Assembly: GCA_016719635.1 (NCBI GenBank)
Contig: JADJYT010000007.1
Location: 1-64,000, forward strand
DNA from: Sphingobacteriales bacterium
GTDB lineage: Bacteria; Bacteroidota; Bacteroidia; Chitinophagales; JADIYW01
Reading direction: 5' to 3'
Length of the DNA stretch: 64,000 bases
The notes beneath the pieces are model-generated. The model did not search any database. It saw only the letters and a list, made by a program, of their open reading frames with translations, and had not been told where the DNA came from. Within the stretch, counting starts at the first letter, position 1; each line of letters opens with the position of its first letter. Below, piece by piece: positions 45,556 through 54,312 of this stretch. Made by a program: the position numbers and the translations under genes.

Positions 45556-46596
45556 TTAAGATGTCCAGCTTACCATTATCTCCCGTGGTCCGTAATAAGG
45601 CAGCCTTCCGTGTGAAGTGGAAAAATTATCGATACAGATAATATCTCCCTTTTTCCAGGGCTGTATGACCATGTTCTTCCAGATGACATCCTGAATATGT
45701 TTCACATAATCATCCGGAATGGATGAGTCATCTCCAAAGGTGACATGCATGCTTTGTTCATGCGGATTCTTGGTGAGTTTCTTGTACCAAGTCATAGCTT
45801 CCAGCAACAAACAGGTTTTAAAAGTTTCCCATCTCTTCTGACGCTCATGGATTTTATGGTATTCAATGGCAGCGGCACTCAGATGAAATACCTGTGTGTG
45901 ATTAAACCAGACCATTTCACCGGTGACGGGATGCTTTTTGACGGCATCGCTTTTATTAATTAACCGCAGGCCGTCATTTTCTTTCCATTCACAGATAATG
46001 TCATTCTCCGCACATTTTTTTTCAATGATGGCCTTGTCAGTGGTATGAAACATATCCAGCCAGCTTTTCAGCTGAAACCCGGCTGTACTTTTGTTGTTGG
46101 GTGATGAATAGTTACGGATATGTTTTACCCCTTTGCACTCGAACTCTTCCCGGATTTTAGGGTCTACGTCCCGGTATACTTTCCTGAAGTCACATATCGG
46201 AGTTTCTCCTCCGTACTCCGGTTCAATGTGACAATAAAAGAACAGACGCCTAGGAGCAGAAGGCAGAAAGCTCATTTCGCAATGCTGCATGATGGGATAA
46301 TGCGGCGGTAATTCACTGGCAGAAAAAACAAAGCCGGACTTCTTGTCGCGCGGGGATGTACCCATATAATCATCCTTCAGGTCGTTATCTATAGATTTGG
46401 CGACATCTTCAAAATCCTGCGGTGTCTGAATATCAAATCCCCTGAATAAGACAGCGCCGGATGTCGTTAGCTTCTCATCAATCATGGAATGATGGTTGCC
46501 TATCCAGTTGAGCAGGTGTTGTTTCCCTTGTTCTTCCCTTTCAGGTGTTACCAGGAACGGCAGTTTCTCATTTTCTGAAAAATACGTTAAGTTCAT
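45556..46596 (-). CDS. TauD/TfdA-family Fe(II)/2-oxoglutarate dioxygenase-like protein
   Basis: This 346-residue protein belongs to the TauD/TfdA fold. The iron site looks like QHCEMSF (H105-x-E107) with the distal histidine in FSTSHGRLPYYG near 333 and the 2-oxoglutarate arginine in GPREIMVSW. The usual motif is H-x-D, but H-x-E is seen in some SyrP- and clavaminate-synthase-type members. The stretch HIEPEYGGETPICDF is characteristic of this SyrP-like group. Such enzymes hydroxylate amino acids or small molecules. The substrate is unknown, and the gene stands alone. Confidence 0.75.
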   Translation of the reverse strand: MNLTYFSENEKLPFLVTPEREEQGKQHLLNWIGNHHSMIDEKLTTSGAVLFRGFDIQTPQDFEDVAKSIDNDLKDDYMGTSPRDKKSGFVFSASELPPHYPIMQHCEMSFLPSAPRRLFFYCHIEPEYGGETPICDFRKVYRDVDPKIREEFECKGVKHIRNYSSPNNKSTAGFQLKSWLDMFHTTDKAIIEKKCAENDIICEWKENDGLRLINKSDAVKKHPVTGEMVWFNHTQVFHLSAAAIEYHKIHERQKRWETFKTCLLLEAMTWYKKLTKNPHEQSMHVTFGDDSSIPDDYVKHIQDVIWKNMVIQPWKKGDIICIDNFSTSHGRLPYYGPREIMVSWTS

Positions 46597-46668
46597 TATC
46601 TTGTTGGTTAAATTGTCTTCTTAAATTTAGTATTTAAAATTGTTTTTATAACTATAGCATAGGATTTA

Positions 46669-47247
46669 ATGATAAAATTTTCCAGACGAATAATAGAAAC
46701 CGAGAGAATACAGCTGTATCCATATGCATTAAAATATTATGAACCGTTCTTCCGGCTCATTCAGAAAAATAAAACCAGACTGTCCGACAGCTTCCCGAAT
46801 CTGCTGAAATCTACGGAAACCGATACGGACACAAAAGAGTTTATGCAGCGGAAAATAAATGACTGGAATAAAAATAAAAACTATGCACTGATAATCGTGT
46901 ATAAGTCAAACCACGAATTGATCGGGCATTTTAACCTGAAAGAAATAGACTGGAAGACAGGCGTGGGCGAGATTGCTTATTTTATTGATGCGGGATTCGA
47001 ACAACGAGGCCTTGCAACGGAAGTCATTTGCCGGATGCTTTCCGTTTGTTTCGAAGATATCGGACTCAATCACGTTTTTGCACGTATCGTTTCCGATAAT
47101 ATCGCCAGCCAGAAAGCAGCGGAGAAGTCAGGATTGAAATATGAGGGGGCATTCTTTAAAAGTCACACGATGCACGATCATACGATGGTGGAAACCTATC
47201 GATATGGGTTATCCAGAGAGGATTATTTAAGAAGCCCCGTTCGATAG
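46669..47247 (+). CDS. GNAT family N-acetyltransferase (RimJ/RimL-like)
   Basis: This 192-residue acetyl-CoA-dependent transferase starts MIKFSRRIIETERIQLYPYA. It carries YFIDAGFEQRGLATEVICRM near residue 103, which forms the acetyl-CoA loop, and a C-terminal RIVSDNIASQKAAEKSGLKY, typical of ribosomal-protein and small-molecule RimJ/RimL acetyltransferases. Its length is normal. It converges on the tag gene with a 1-base gap. The substrate could be a ribosomal protein, an antibiotic or another small molecule. Confidence 0.83.
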   Translation: MIKFSRRIIETERIQLYPYALKYYEPFFRLIQKNKTRLSDSFPNLLKSTETDTDTKEFMQRKINDWNKNKNYALIIVYKSNHELIGHFNLKEIDWKTGVGEIAYFIDAGFEQRGLATEVICRMLSVCFEDIGLNHVFARIVSDNIASQKAAEKSGLKYEGAFFKSHTMHDHTMVETYRYGLSREDYLRSPVR

Positions 47248-47248
47248 C

Positions 47249-47824
47249 TTACCTGCATTTCTTGTACCGGTGACAATCCATCAGGTGGTCATTCACGAGT
47301 CCGGTGGCCTGCATATGCGCATATAAAGTGGTGGAACCTAAAAATTTAAACCCACGTCTCTTCATGTCTTTCGCCAGTGCATCCGATTCCGGAGATGTGG
47401 GCTGAATTTCTTTAAGCTGTTTTAATTGGCTGACCATAGGTTTTCCGCCGACAAAACTCCAGATGTACTTACTGAATGAACCGAATTCTTTCTGTACCTC
47501 CATAAATCGCTGTGCATTATTGACGGTCGCTTCTATCTTGGCCCTGTTTCGGATAATGCCGCTATCCTGCAATAATTTTTCTACCTTATCAGGAGTGAAT
47601 TTGGCTACTTTCCTGTAATCGAAGTTGGAAAATGCCTTGCGGTAACCATCCCTGCGCTGTAAGATGGTCCACCAGCTCAGGCCGGCCTGTGCGCTTTCCA
47701 GCACCAGAAATTCAAACTGTTTCTGGTCGTCATAAACGGGAACACCCCATTCTTCGTCGTGGTATTGTTCATATAATGGTTTCCCGACACACCAGTTGCA
47801 GCGGATGATTTCTTTTTTACCCAT
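47249..47824 (-). CDS. tag: DNA-3-methyladenine glycosylase I
   Basis: This 191-residue protein follows the E. coli Tag pattern closely: RCNWCVGKPLYEQYHDEEWG at the start, with zinc-ligand candidates C9 and H22, ESAQAGLSWWTIL for the 3-methyladenine pocket, DSGIIRNRAKIEATVNNA, WSFVGGKP, KRRGFKFLGSTTLYAHMQA, and the closing LVNDHLMDCHR with the other zinc ligands. It removes 3-methyladenine from alkylated DNA in base-excision repair. It is intact, transcribed alone, and unrelated to the glycan genes. Confidence 0.95.
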   Translation of the reverse strand: MGKKEIIRCNWCVGKPLYEQYHDEEWGVPVYDDQKQFEFLVLESAQAGLSWWTILQRRDGYRKAFSNFDYRKVAKFTPDKVEKLLQDSGIIRNRAKIEATVNNAQRFMEVQKEFGSFSKYIWSFVGGKPMVSQLKQLKEIQPTSPESDALAKDMKRRGFKFLGSTTLYAHMQATGLVNDHLMDCHRYKKCR

Positions 47825-47862
47825 AACATAAAACTACAAAAATCTTTGTGCAATTTTGTAAC

Positions 47863-48636
47863 GTGAAGACGATTTCCAGCCTGCAAAATCCATTGATAAA
47901 AAAAGTCCTGCTCTTGCAGGAAAAATCCCGCGAACGCAAGGAAGAAAATTTATTTGTAATAGACGGATGGAAGGAAACTCAACTGGCCATTGCCAATGGT
48001 TTTGAAATGGATACCATCCTGTTCAGAAAAGGATTTGGATTAAACTTTGACGAACTGGAGGTTGAAAATGTCCTGGAAATTTCGGAAGAAGTGTTCGACC
48101 GGATTTCGTACCGGGGAAACACGAGTAAAGTGGTGGCACTCGCCAAACCTAAAAACAATACACTGTCTGATTTAAAATTATCGAAAAACCCATTGGTTAT
48201 AGTGTTAGATGGAATTGAAAAACCCGGCAATGTGGGTGCAATCCTGCGCACCGCAGATGCCACCGGTGTGGATGCCGTCATTTGTTGCGATACGCATTCC
48301 GATATTTACAACCCAAACACCATTCGTTCTTCGGTGGGTTGTGTATTTACCAAACAAATAGCTGTCAGCAGTAAAGAAGAATGTCTGGCTTTCCTGAAAG
48401 AAAATAATAATGCTGTTTATACCACATCCTTAAAAGCGGCTAAAAATTATCTGGAAGAAGATTACCGGCAGCCATCCGCCTTTGTATTTGGAACGGAAGC
48501 CGAGGGTGTGCATGCTTTTTGGGAAGAGCATTCCACGGCCAACATTATTATTCCCATGCGCGGACAGAATGATTCCCTGAATGTATCGAATGCTGCGGCA
48601 GTAGTGTTGTTTGAGGCCTTGCGGCAGCGCTCTTAA
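47863..48636 (+). CDS. SpoU-family (TrmH-like) RNA 2'-O-methyltransferase
   Basis: This protein of about 257 residues starts KTISSLQNPLIKKVLLLQEK. Its SPOUT domain holds LVIVLDGIEKPGNVGAILRT near residue 108 (motif 1), VFGTEAEGVHAF (motif 2) and IIPMRGQNDSLNVSNAAAVV (motif 3). These motifs form the knotted SAM-binding site of SpoU-type enzymes, which methylate the 2'-OH of rRNA or tRNA. The N-terminal 60 residues resemble the substrate-binding domain of RlmB/TsnR-like proteins. The GTG at 47863 was chosen over one at 47848 because the family begins there. The target nucleotide is not assigned. Confidence 0.9.
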   Translation: MKTISSLQNPLIKKVLLLQEKSRERKEENLFVIDGWKETQLAIANGFEMDTILFRKGFGLNFDELEVENVLEISEEVFDRISYRGNTSKVVALAKPKNNTLSDLKLSKNPLVIVLDGIEKPGNVGAILRTADATGVDAVICCDTHSDIYNPNTIRSSVGCVFTKQIAVSSKEECLAFLKENNNAVYTTSLKAAKNYLEEDYRQPSAFVFGTEAEGVHAFWEEHSTANIIIPMRGQNDSLNVSNAAAVVLFEALRQRS

Positions 48637-48644
48637 GCATCGGA

Positions 48645-49325
48645 TTACATTTTTTTCTCGAAAAATTTCCAAATAACTTCTTCCGGAACGGGAGCAGAAA
48701 TTACTAACTTCTCGTTTTTCACAGGATGCATGAATTCTATTTTTCTGGCATGCAAGTGTATGCTTCTTGTATTTTCGTTGGGCCTGTCGAAACCATATTT
48801 TATATCCCCTTTTATCGGTGAGCCGATTTTTGCCAGTTGTGCCCTGATTTGATGGAAACGCCCTGTTTCTAATTGTATTTCTAATAGGTGATAGTTGTCA
48901 GAACTTGCCAATAATTTGTAGTGTAGTACACATTTTTTGGAATGTGCCACTTCTTTGTCAAACAGCCTGGCTTTGCGTTGTGCGGAATCTTTCAAATGGA
49001 AATGAATTAAGGTGCCGGAATCTTCCCCGGGTTTGTTTTTCACCACCGCCCAGTAGGTTTTGGTAATTTCTTTGGTTTGGAACAGTTCATTCAGTCTGGA
49101 CAGCCCTTTGCTGGTGCGTGCAAACAATACGATGCCGCTCACCGGCCGGTCAATGCGGTGCACCACACCTAAAAACACCTCACCGGGTTTCTGGTATTTT
49201 TCCTTAATATAATCTTTGATAAAATCCACCAGCGGCTTGTCGCCGGTTTCATCCCCCTGTACGATATCACCGCTTTTTTTGTTGACGGCGATGATATGAT
49301 TGTCTTCGTATAAGATTTCCGGCAT
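48645..49325 (-). CDS. RluA-family pseudouridine synthase
   Basis: This 226-residue protein has the RluA/RluC/RluD catalytic motif HRIDRPVSGIVLFAR (Asp59) and a start EILYEDNHIIAVNKKSGDIV. The C-terminal LLEIQLETGRFHQIRAQLAK and GDIKYGFDRP complete the fold. It lacks an S4 RNA-binding domain, like short tRNA/rRNA-modifying members. It converts specific uridines to pseudouridine in RNA; the site is unknown. A -7-like TAACTTTG lies at 49361-49354 on the minus strand, about 29 bases before the ATG. It is convergent with the SpoU-type gene. Confidence 0.92.
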   Translation of the reverse strand: MPEILYEDNHIIAVNKKSGDIVQGDETGDKPLVDFIKDYIKEKYQKPGEVFLGVVHRIDRPVSGIVLFARTSKGLSRLNELFQTKEITKTYWAVVKNKPGEDSGTLIHFHLKDSAQRKARLFDKEVAHSKKCVLHYKLLASSDNYHLLEIQLETGRFHQIRAQLAKIGSPIKGDIKYGFDRPNENTRSIHLHARKIEFMHPVKNEKLVISAPVPEEVIWKFFEKKM

Positions 49326-49376
49326 AACGAACGGGTAATGTTTTAAACTTTACCAAAGTTAGCTTAAATTCGTAGA

Positions 49377-50225
49377 ATGAATAATCAGCCGGTCATAATT
49401 TTAGGCATGCATCGCAGCGGTACCACGATGATTACCAAAATGCTTGAAAGCCTCGGGTTATTTGTCGGCGTAGAAAAGGAGATAAACCACGAAGCCTTGT
49501 TTTTCTGGAAAATCAATAACTGGATATTTGACATCCACACGGCCACGCCCGAAAAGCCCCATAATTTAAGATATTCCAATCCGGCATGCCGCAAAATAAT
49601 TCACGAATCACTTGAATATTTTGTACAGTCCGGAAAACGGAAGCACTATCTCGGCGGACTGACATCCCGCTATAAAAACATAAAAGAGGTAGATGTACCG
49701 TTTGGCTGGAAAGATCCGAAAAATACGTTTACCATTGACTTTTGGAAACATGTTTTTCCAAATCCGAAAATAATCCATATTTACAGAAACCCCATCGACT
49801 CTGTTTCCAGTTATATAGAACGCGACCTGGCACTAAAGAACAGGTTTGAGTGGAACTGGAAAAAAAGGCTGAAACGTGACTGGCTCATCAGTAAGAATTT
49901 TCACGAAAACTTCCGATTGTATAACCTGAACGAAGGATATGATTTATGGGAAGAGTATGTCAGCAAGGCGCTTTCCTTAAAAGATGAATTCGGACAGTAC
50001 ACAGCGGTGCGGTATGAAGATTTTTTAGAACAACCCAAAGAAAAACTGAAACAACTGGCACTTTTTTCCGGTTTAAAGCCTTCAGAGGAGCAGTTAAATG
50101 CCGCCATTGCCGGAATTCAGCCAGCCAGAGCCTTTGCATTTATGAATAACGAAGAATATATGCGGGTTTATCAGCAATTAAAAATCAATCCCCTGATGCA
50201 GCAATTGGGGTACGGTCACCTGTGA
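49377..50225 (+). CDS. PAPS-dependent sulfotransferase-like protein
   Basis: This 282-residue protein has the 5'-phosphosulfate-binding loop ILGMHRSGTTMITKMLE near residue 8. A second region, IIHIYRNPIDSVSSYIERD near 137, matches the 3'-phosphate-binding motif of sulfotransferases. A later ALSLKDEFGQYTAVRYEDFL contains the RYEDF motif of that family. It would move sulfate from PAPS to a glycan or small molecule. No signal peptide is present, so it acts in the cytoplasm, probably on a lipid-linked sugar. It is the first of four glycan genes ending at 53323; PAPS synthesis genes are not visible. Confidence 0.82.
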   Translation: MNNQPVIILGMHRSGTTMITKMLESLGLFVGVEKEINHEALFFWKINNWIFDIHTATPEKPHNLRYSNPACRKIIHESLEYFVQSGKRKHYLGGLTSRYKNIKEVDVPFGWKDPKNTFTIDFWKHVFPNPKIIHIYRNPIDSVSSYIERDLALKNRFEWNWKKRLKRDWLISKNFHENFRLYNLNEGYDLWEEYVSKALSLKDEFGQYTAVRYEDFLEQPKEKLKQLALFSGLKPSEEQLNAAIAGIQPARAFAFMNNEEYMRVYQQLKINPLMQQLGYGHL

Positions 50226-51166
50226 TGCAAGAGCCTGCCATTCAAATAGTATTAGCTACGTATAACGGCGGTAAATTTCTAGCGGAGCAGCTGGACAGTC
50301 TGTTTAAGCAGACATTTCAGGCATTTAGCGTATTAATCAGGGATGATGGTTCATCTGACAATACAGCAGAAATCATTGCCGGTTATCAGCAACGGTTTCC
50401 GGATAGAATTCAACTGGTGAAGGACATGAAAAACAATGTCGGAGCCGCGCAGAATTTTGGCTTGCTGCTAGAGCAGTCTGCTGCCGATTATATATTCTTC
50501 TGCGATCAGGATGATGTCTGGCTGGAAGATAAGATGGAGCGTTCGCTGGAAACAATCAAGCGGCTGGAGAAAGACGGTCCGACAGTACCGTGTATGGTTT
50601 TTACCGATATGAAATCCATCGACGAAGAAGGTATTGTCATTGCAGATTCTGTTTGGCGGCAATTAATGTTGGCAACAGGATATTTCACGCTGAACCGGTT
50701 ACTCATTCAAAATATTCCACATGGTTGTACGATGGTTATCAATAAATCCATGCGCAATCTGGCGAGTCCGGTTCCGGCGGAAGCCATCCTGCACGACCAC
50801 TGGATAGCGTTGCTGGCAGCAGCCTGCGGCAAATGGGCTGCCATTCCGGAGCCAACCGTTTTGCTGAGAAATCACGGTTCAAATGTGACGAGGAAACAAA
50901 CCGGTGTCGCGGATAAGTTAAGACGGTTTATTGCCAACGCTTTCTCCACCGATGAGTATGACTACTTTATTCACATCAGGGTACAGCAGGCTAAAGCGCT
51001 GCTGCAAAGAACGGCCGGCCTGATTACAGCCGAACAAACGCAACTGCTTAAAGATTTTTCTCAACTGGAAAATACCAGTGGCTTTAGCAGAAAGAGAATA
51101 TTTATAAAACATAGATTTTACCGGACTACCTTCCTGCATAGCCTCAAGATGATTTTGAGGGCATAA
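50225..51166 (+). CDS. Glycosyltransferase family 2, rhamnosyltransferase-like
   Basis: This 313-residue GT2 begins MQEPAIQIVLATYNGGKFLA, then VLIRDDGSSDNTAEIIAGYQ and the metal-binding YIFFCDQDDVWLEDKMERSL near residue 97. The substrate side has NIPHGCTMVINKSM and ILHDHWIALLAAACG, typical of the RfbF/WaaB-like rhamnosyltransferase subgroup. The ATG overlaps the sulfotransferase stop (TGATG); a GTG one codon before is also possible. The donor could be dTDP-L-rhamnose or a related deoxysugar such as the product of the adjacent epimerase. That link is an inference. Confidence 0.85.
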   Translation: MQEPAIQIVLATYNGGKFLAEQLDSLFKQTFQAFSVLIRDDGSSDNTAEIIAGYQQRFPDRIQLVKDMKNNVGAAQNFGLLLEQSAADYIFFCDQDDVWLEDKMERSLETIKRLEKDGPTVPCMVFTDMKSIDEEGIVIADSVWRQLMLATGYFTLNRLLIQNIPHGCTMVINKSMRNLASPVPAEAILHDHWIALLAAACGKWAAIPEPTVLLRNHGSNVTRKQTGVADKLRRFIANAFSTDEYDYFIHIRVQQAKALLQRTAGLITAEQTQLLKDFSQLENTSGFSRKRIFIKHRFYRTTFLHSLKMILRA

Positions 51167-51243
51167 ACTGCAGTTTGGCAGAGGCAAATTTTTAGATTGG
51201 GGAATTTTGTCTTATTTTGCCATTCATTCTAACGTAAACCATT

Positions 51244-52386
51244 TTGAAGAATATTCTTATTACAGGCGGCGCGGGTTTTATCGGTTCCCATCTTTCTTTA
51301 GCATTGACAGAGAAAGGTTATCAGGTGACCGTTCTGGATAATCTTCATCCGCAGATTCATGGTGAAGACCCTGAAACCACCTCTCCATTGTATCGCTCTT
51401 TAAGAGATAAGGTACGATTTATCAAAGGGGATGTCACCGATAAAGACGATTGGAAAAAGTCCCTGCCCGAACAGCAGATAATCGTTCATTTTGCTGCGGA
51501 AACCGGTACCGGACAGAGCATGTATGAAATTGAACGGTACACGCATGTCAACGTGGGCGGAACAGCCATCTTGCTGGATTATCTGACCAATGAGCAACAT
51601 GCAGTGGAAAAGGTAATCGTGGCAAGTTCACGCGCCATTTACGGCGAAGGAAAATATTTTTCCGCACAAAAAAATCAATATTATTATCCAGCCGGCAGAG
51701 ATGAACAGGATTTGCAGAACGGAATTTTTGAACTGCGCAATCCGGATGATGAAAGTGAGTTTCTGGAAGTTTGTGCTACGGACGAACAGAGCCGTATTCA
51801 GCCTAATTCTATCTATGGATTGACGAAATACCATCAAGAGCAGGCGTTGATGATTTGTTGTAAATCCCTTAATATTCCCTGCGTCGCATTCCGCTATCAA
51901 AATGTATATGGGCCCGGTCAGTCGCTGACCAATCCATATACGGGTATCCTGTCTATCTTTTCAAACCGGATCAAACAGCAAAAGCCAATCAATGTTTTTG
52001 AAGACGGAAAGGAAAGCCGGGATTTTGTGTTCATAGATGATGTGATACAGGCAACGATGCTCGGAATAGAGAAACAGGAAGCGGACTTCTATTCTTTTAA
52101 TGTGGGCACAGGCGCAGCAAGCAGTGTATTGGATGTGGCTACAGCGCTGATGAGCAATTACGGTATAGAGGTTTCGCTGGAAGTTTCAGGGCAATACAGA
52201 AAAGGAGATATTCGCCATAATTTTGCAGACTTAGGGCTGATTAGAAATAAACTCGGCTTTGCTCCGGCAGTTTCTTTCGAAGATGGTATCCGACAGTTCT
52301 GCCAATGGGTGAGCATACAGGCCATCCAGTCGGATAAGTACGAACAATCTCTCGCGGAGATGAAGGCGAAAGGCCTGATGAAATAG
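51244..52386 (+). CDS. NAD-dependent epimerase/dehydratase, dTDP-L-rhamnose 4-epimerase-like
   Basis: This 380-residue extended short-chain dehydrogenase has the Rossmann motif GGAGFIGS at 8-15. The segment VLDNLHPQIHGEDPETTS (30-47) is typical of dTDP-L-rhamnose 4-epimerases, which make dTDP-6-deoxy-L-talose. Catalytic elements are ASSRAIYGEGKY near 127 and YGLTK (Y191, K195). FNVGTGAASSVLDVATALMS closes the domain. The start is a TTG at 51244, the only one that keeps the N-terminal strand. Neighbouring rhamnosyltransferase-like GT2 genes on both sides support a deoxysugar substrate. Confidence 0.8.
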   Translation: MKNILITGGAGFIGSHLSLALTEKGYQVTVLDNLHPQIHGEDPETTSPLYRSLRDKVRFIKGDVTDKDDWKKSLPEQQIIVHFAAETGTGQSMYEIERYTHVNVGGTAILLDYLTNEQHAVEKVIVASSRAIYGEGKYFSAQKNQYYYPAGRDEQDLQNGIFELRNPDDESEFLEVCATDEQSRIQPNSIYGLTKYHQEQALMICCKSLNIPCVAFRYQNVYGPGQSLTNPYTGILSIFSNRIKQQKPINVFEDGKESRDFVFIDDVIQATMLGIEKQEADFYSFNVGTGAASSVLDVATALMSNYGIEVSLEVSGQYRKGDIRHNFADLGLIRNKLGFAPAVSFEDGIRQFCQWVSIQAIQSDKYEQSLAEMKAKGLMK

Positions 52387-52414
52387 AACAATCGATTCAG
52401 ATTTAAGATATCCT

Positions 52415-53323
52415 ATGAATAAAATAGGCATTGTTACCATTACCTACAACAGCGCTCAGGTCATTGAGCCTTTTATGGATTGTGTATTGCGGCAGACGCA
52501 TTCCCATTTTATTTTGTATATCATAGACAATGTTTCTTCCGACGATACGCTTGATTTGCTGCGCAAATACAAGGATGAAAGGATTATTCTGCTGGCAAAT
52601 GACAAGAATGTAGGGGTGGCTGCCGGCAATAATCAGGGAATCAGACGCGCCATGGAGGATGGATGTGAAGAAATCTTAATCATCAATAACGATGTTGAAT
52701 TTGAGCATACCTTACTCGAGAAATTATCCCGACAACTGGTAGAACTGAATTGCAGTCTGGTGGCGCCCAAGATGATGTATTACCCGGAGACCAACCTGAT
52801 CTGGTGGGCAGGAACGAAGTTTATTGATAAAGATGGTTGTATGACAAACCATATCGGCATACAACAGGAAGACAGGGGGCAGTTTGACAAGACCGAACCG
52901 ATGGATTATGCCCCGACATGTTGTGTGCTGCTAAGGAAAGAAGTGATGGATGACATTGGTTTAATGGATGAAAAATACTTCGCCTATTACGATGATACCG
53001 ATTTCTTCTACAGGATTTATAAACAGGGAAAGCATCATTTATATTATTATCCGTTTGTAAAATTCTATCATAAAGTTGGTGGGTTATCCAATATGAAGGA
53101 AGGTAATGCCAGAAAATTCAAATTCAATGATTTTTACATACATCTTATTACACGGAACCACGTCTATTATCTGCGCAAGCAACAGACACTGAGGGCGTGG
53201 TACAATATCCTTTATTTCTTTTTCAGGATGAATCTCCGTTTTCTGTTCAGCGGGAAATACCACCGCAATCTTTCCACTCTTTGGTTGTTGCAGAGATCCT
53301 ATTTCGAAGGATTGCTATTATAA
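52415..53323 (+). CDS. Glycosyltransferase family 2, rhamnosyltransferase-like
   Basis: This 302-residue GT2 starts MNKIGIVTITYNSAQVIEPF, then IIDNVSSDDTLDLLRKYKD, the nucleotide-binding NVGVAAGNNQGIRRAM near residue 68 and the metal-binding ILIINNDVEFEH. The catalytic region FAYYDDTDFFYRIYKQG near 192 and a conserved FYHKVGGLSN fit WcaA/RfbN-type rhamnosyl- or galactofuranosyltransferases. One helix-like stretch is present near residue 265. It is the last gene of the 49377-53323 set, and a 200-bp gap without genes follows it. Confidence 0.86.
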   Translation: MNKIGIVTITYNSAQVIEPFMDCVLRQTHSHFILYIIDNVSSDDTLDLLRKYKDERIILLANDKNVGVAAGNNQGIRRAMEDGCEEILIINNDVEFEHTLLEKLSRQLVELNCSLVAPKMMYYPETNLIWWAGTKFIDKDGCMTNHIGIQQEDRGQFDKTEPMDYAPTCCVLLRKEVMDDIGLMDEKYFAYYDDTDFFYRIYKQGKHHLYYYPFVKFYHKVGGLSNMKEGNARKFKFNDFYIHLITRNHVYYLRKQQTLRAWYNILYFFFRMNLRFLFSGKYHRNLSTLWLLQRSYFEGLLL

Positions 53324-53523
53324 CTCTCCAGTAGCTCATTTTTTTGTTTGACATATATCAAAAGGTGTCTTAAAAAACTCTTAAAAAACATCCATTTAAC
53401 AAGTATTTAAGTATTTTCTAACAGCTATAAGTTGGCGCTGCAGGCATAGATGATTAACTTTAAAACACAAAACGCAGCTATAGGCTCTTTTATTAGACGT
53501 AAACATTTTTAAGAATTATTGGC

Positions 53524-54312
53524 ATGAAGAAAAGAACTATCTTTTTGATAGCGTTGGTTATATTTTTTCCGTTAAATAACCTCCCCTCGTATGCATCAGA
53601 TGCATCGTCGGAGGATGCAATGGCAGGCATATCGTCTCCTTACCTTTTTACGCCTGATAATATATCTGATAAAGTTTCGGGAAATGCTGTCAGCTGTTTT
53701 CTGGATGGGTTTTCCGCCGTTTCTGCAGAGGCGATGAAATATGCCCTGACCGGCTATGCGGCCTTGAATGAAGCAGGCAGAATTCTGCAAAAAGACATCA
53801 TCACAATCGTTGATTTCAGCAAACCGTCCACTCAGGAACGCTTGTTTGTCATCAACCTTAAAACTAAAAGTATCATCGCTAAAAGTTTATGCGCCCACGG
53901 CAGAAACAGCGGGGAAAATTTCGCAGAAAAATTCTCCAACAATGCCGAATCCTATCAGAGCAGTTTAGGCTTCTATATCGCCAATGAAACCTATGACGGC
54001 AAACACGGTTATTCGCTGCGCTTAGACGGGGAAGAAGCCGGTATCAACGACAAGGCTCGTGACAGAGGTGTGGTAGTACATGGCGCGGATTATGTCAGCA
54101 AATCCTTCATCAACAGTACCGGAAGATTAGGCAGAAGCCAGGGGTGTCCCGCTTTGCCGATGGATAGGTACCAGAAAATCATCAGCCTGATAAATGGCGG
54201 CTCCTGCTTTTTTATTTATCATCCGAACAATTACTACAGAACACATTCACCAATCTTAAAACACTACAGTGAATCATGCCTGGCAGAAGTGGTATCCGGC
54301 TTAGAAGGGTAA
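53524..54312 (+). CDS. Secreted L,D-transpeptidase catalytic domain protein (YkuD_2-like)
   Basis: This 262-residue protein has a signal peptide (MKKRTIFLIALVIFFPLNNL, cleavage likely near residue 25). The catalytic region reads VVVHGADYV (H186) and GRLGRSQGCPALP (C208), which matches the murein L,D-transpeptidase catalytic (YkuD_2) family found in Bacteroidota. These enzymes form or edit 3-3 peptidoglycan cross-links, or attach lipoproteins, in the periplasm; the family's exact role is less certain than that of LdtA-E. Its 3' end overlaps the end of the neighbouring convergent L,D-transpeptidase gene by 49 bases. Confidence 0.85.
   Translation: MKKRTIFLIALVIFFPLNNLPSYASDASSEDAMAGISSPYLFTPDNISDKVSGNAVSCFLDGFSAVSAEAMKYALTGYAALNEAGRILQKDIITIVDFSKPSTQERLFVINLKTKSIIAKSLCAHGRNSGENFAEKFSNNAESYQSSLGFYIANETYDGKHGYSLRLDGEEAGINDKARDRGVVVHGADYVSKSFINSTGRLGRSQGCPALPMDRYQKIISLINGGSCFFIYHPNNYYRTHSPILKHYSESCLAEVVSGLEG

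Noticed and set aside
16292..52386. Similar short sequences at the starts of the epimerase genes (16292, 24263, 51244)
   Set aside because: These are the shared NAD-binding GGAGF(V/I)GS coding sequence and not a DNA repeat.
53324..53523. Possible small RNA or riboswitch before the L,D-transpeptidase gene
   Set aside because: The 200-bp AT-rich gap has no strong hairpin or conserved motif that I can identify.
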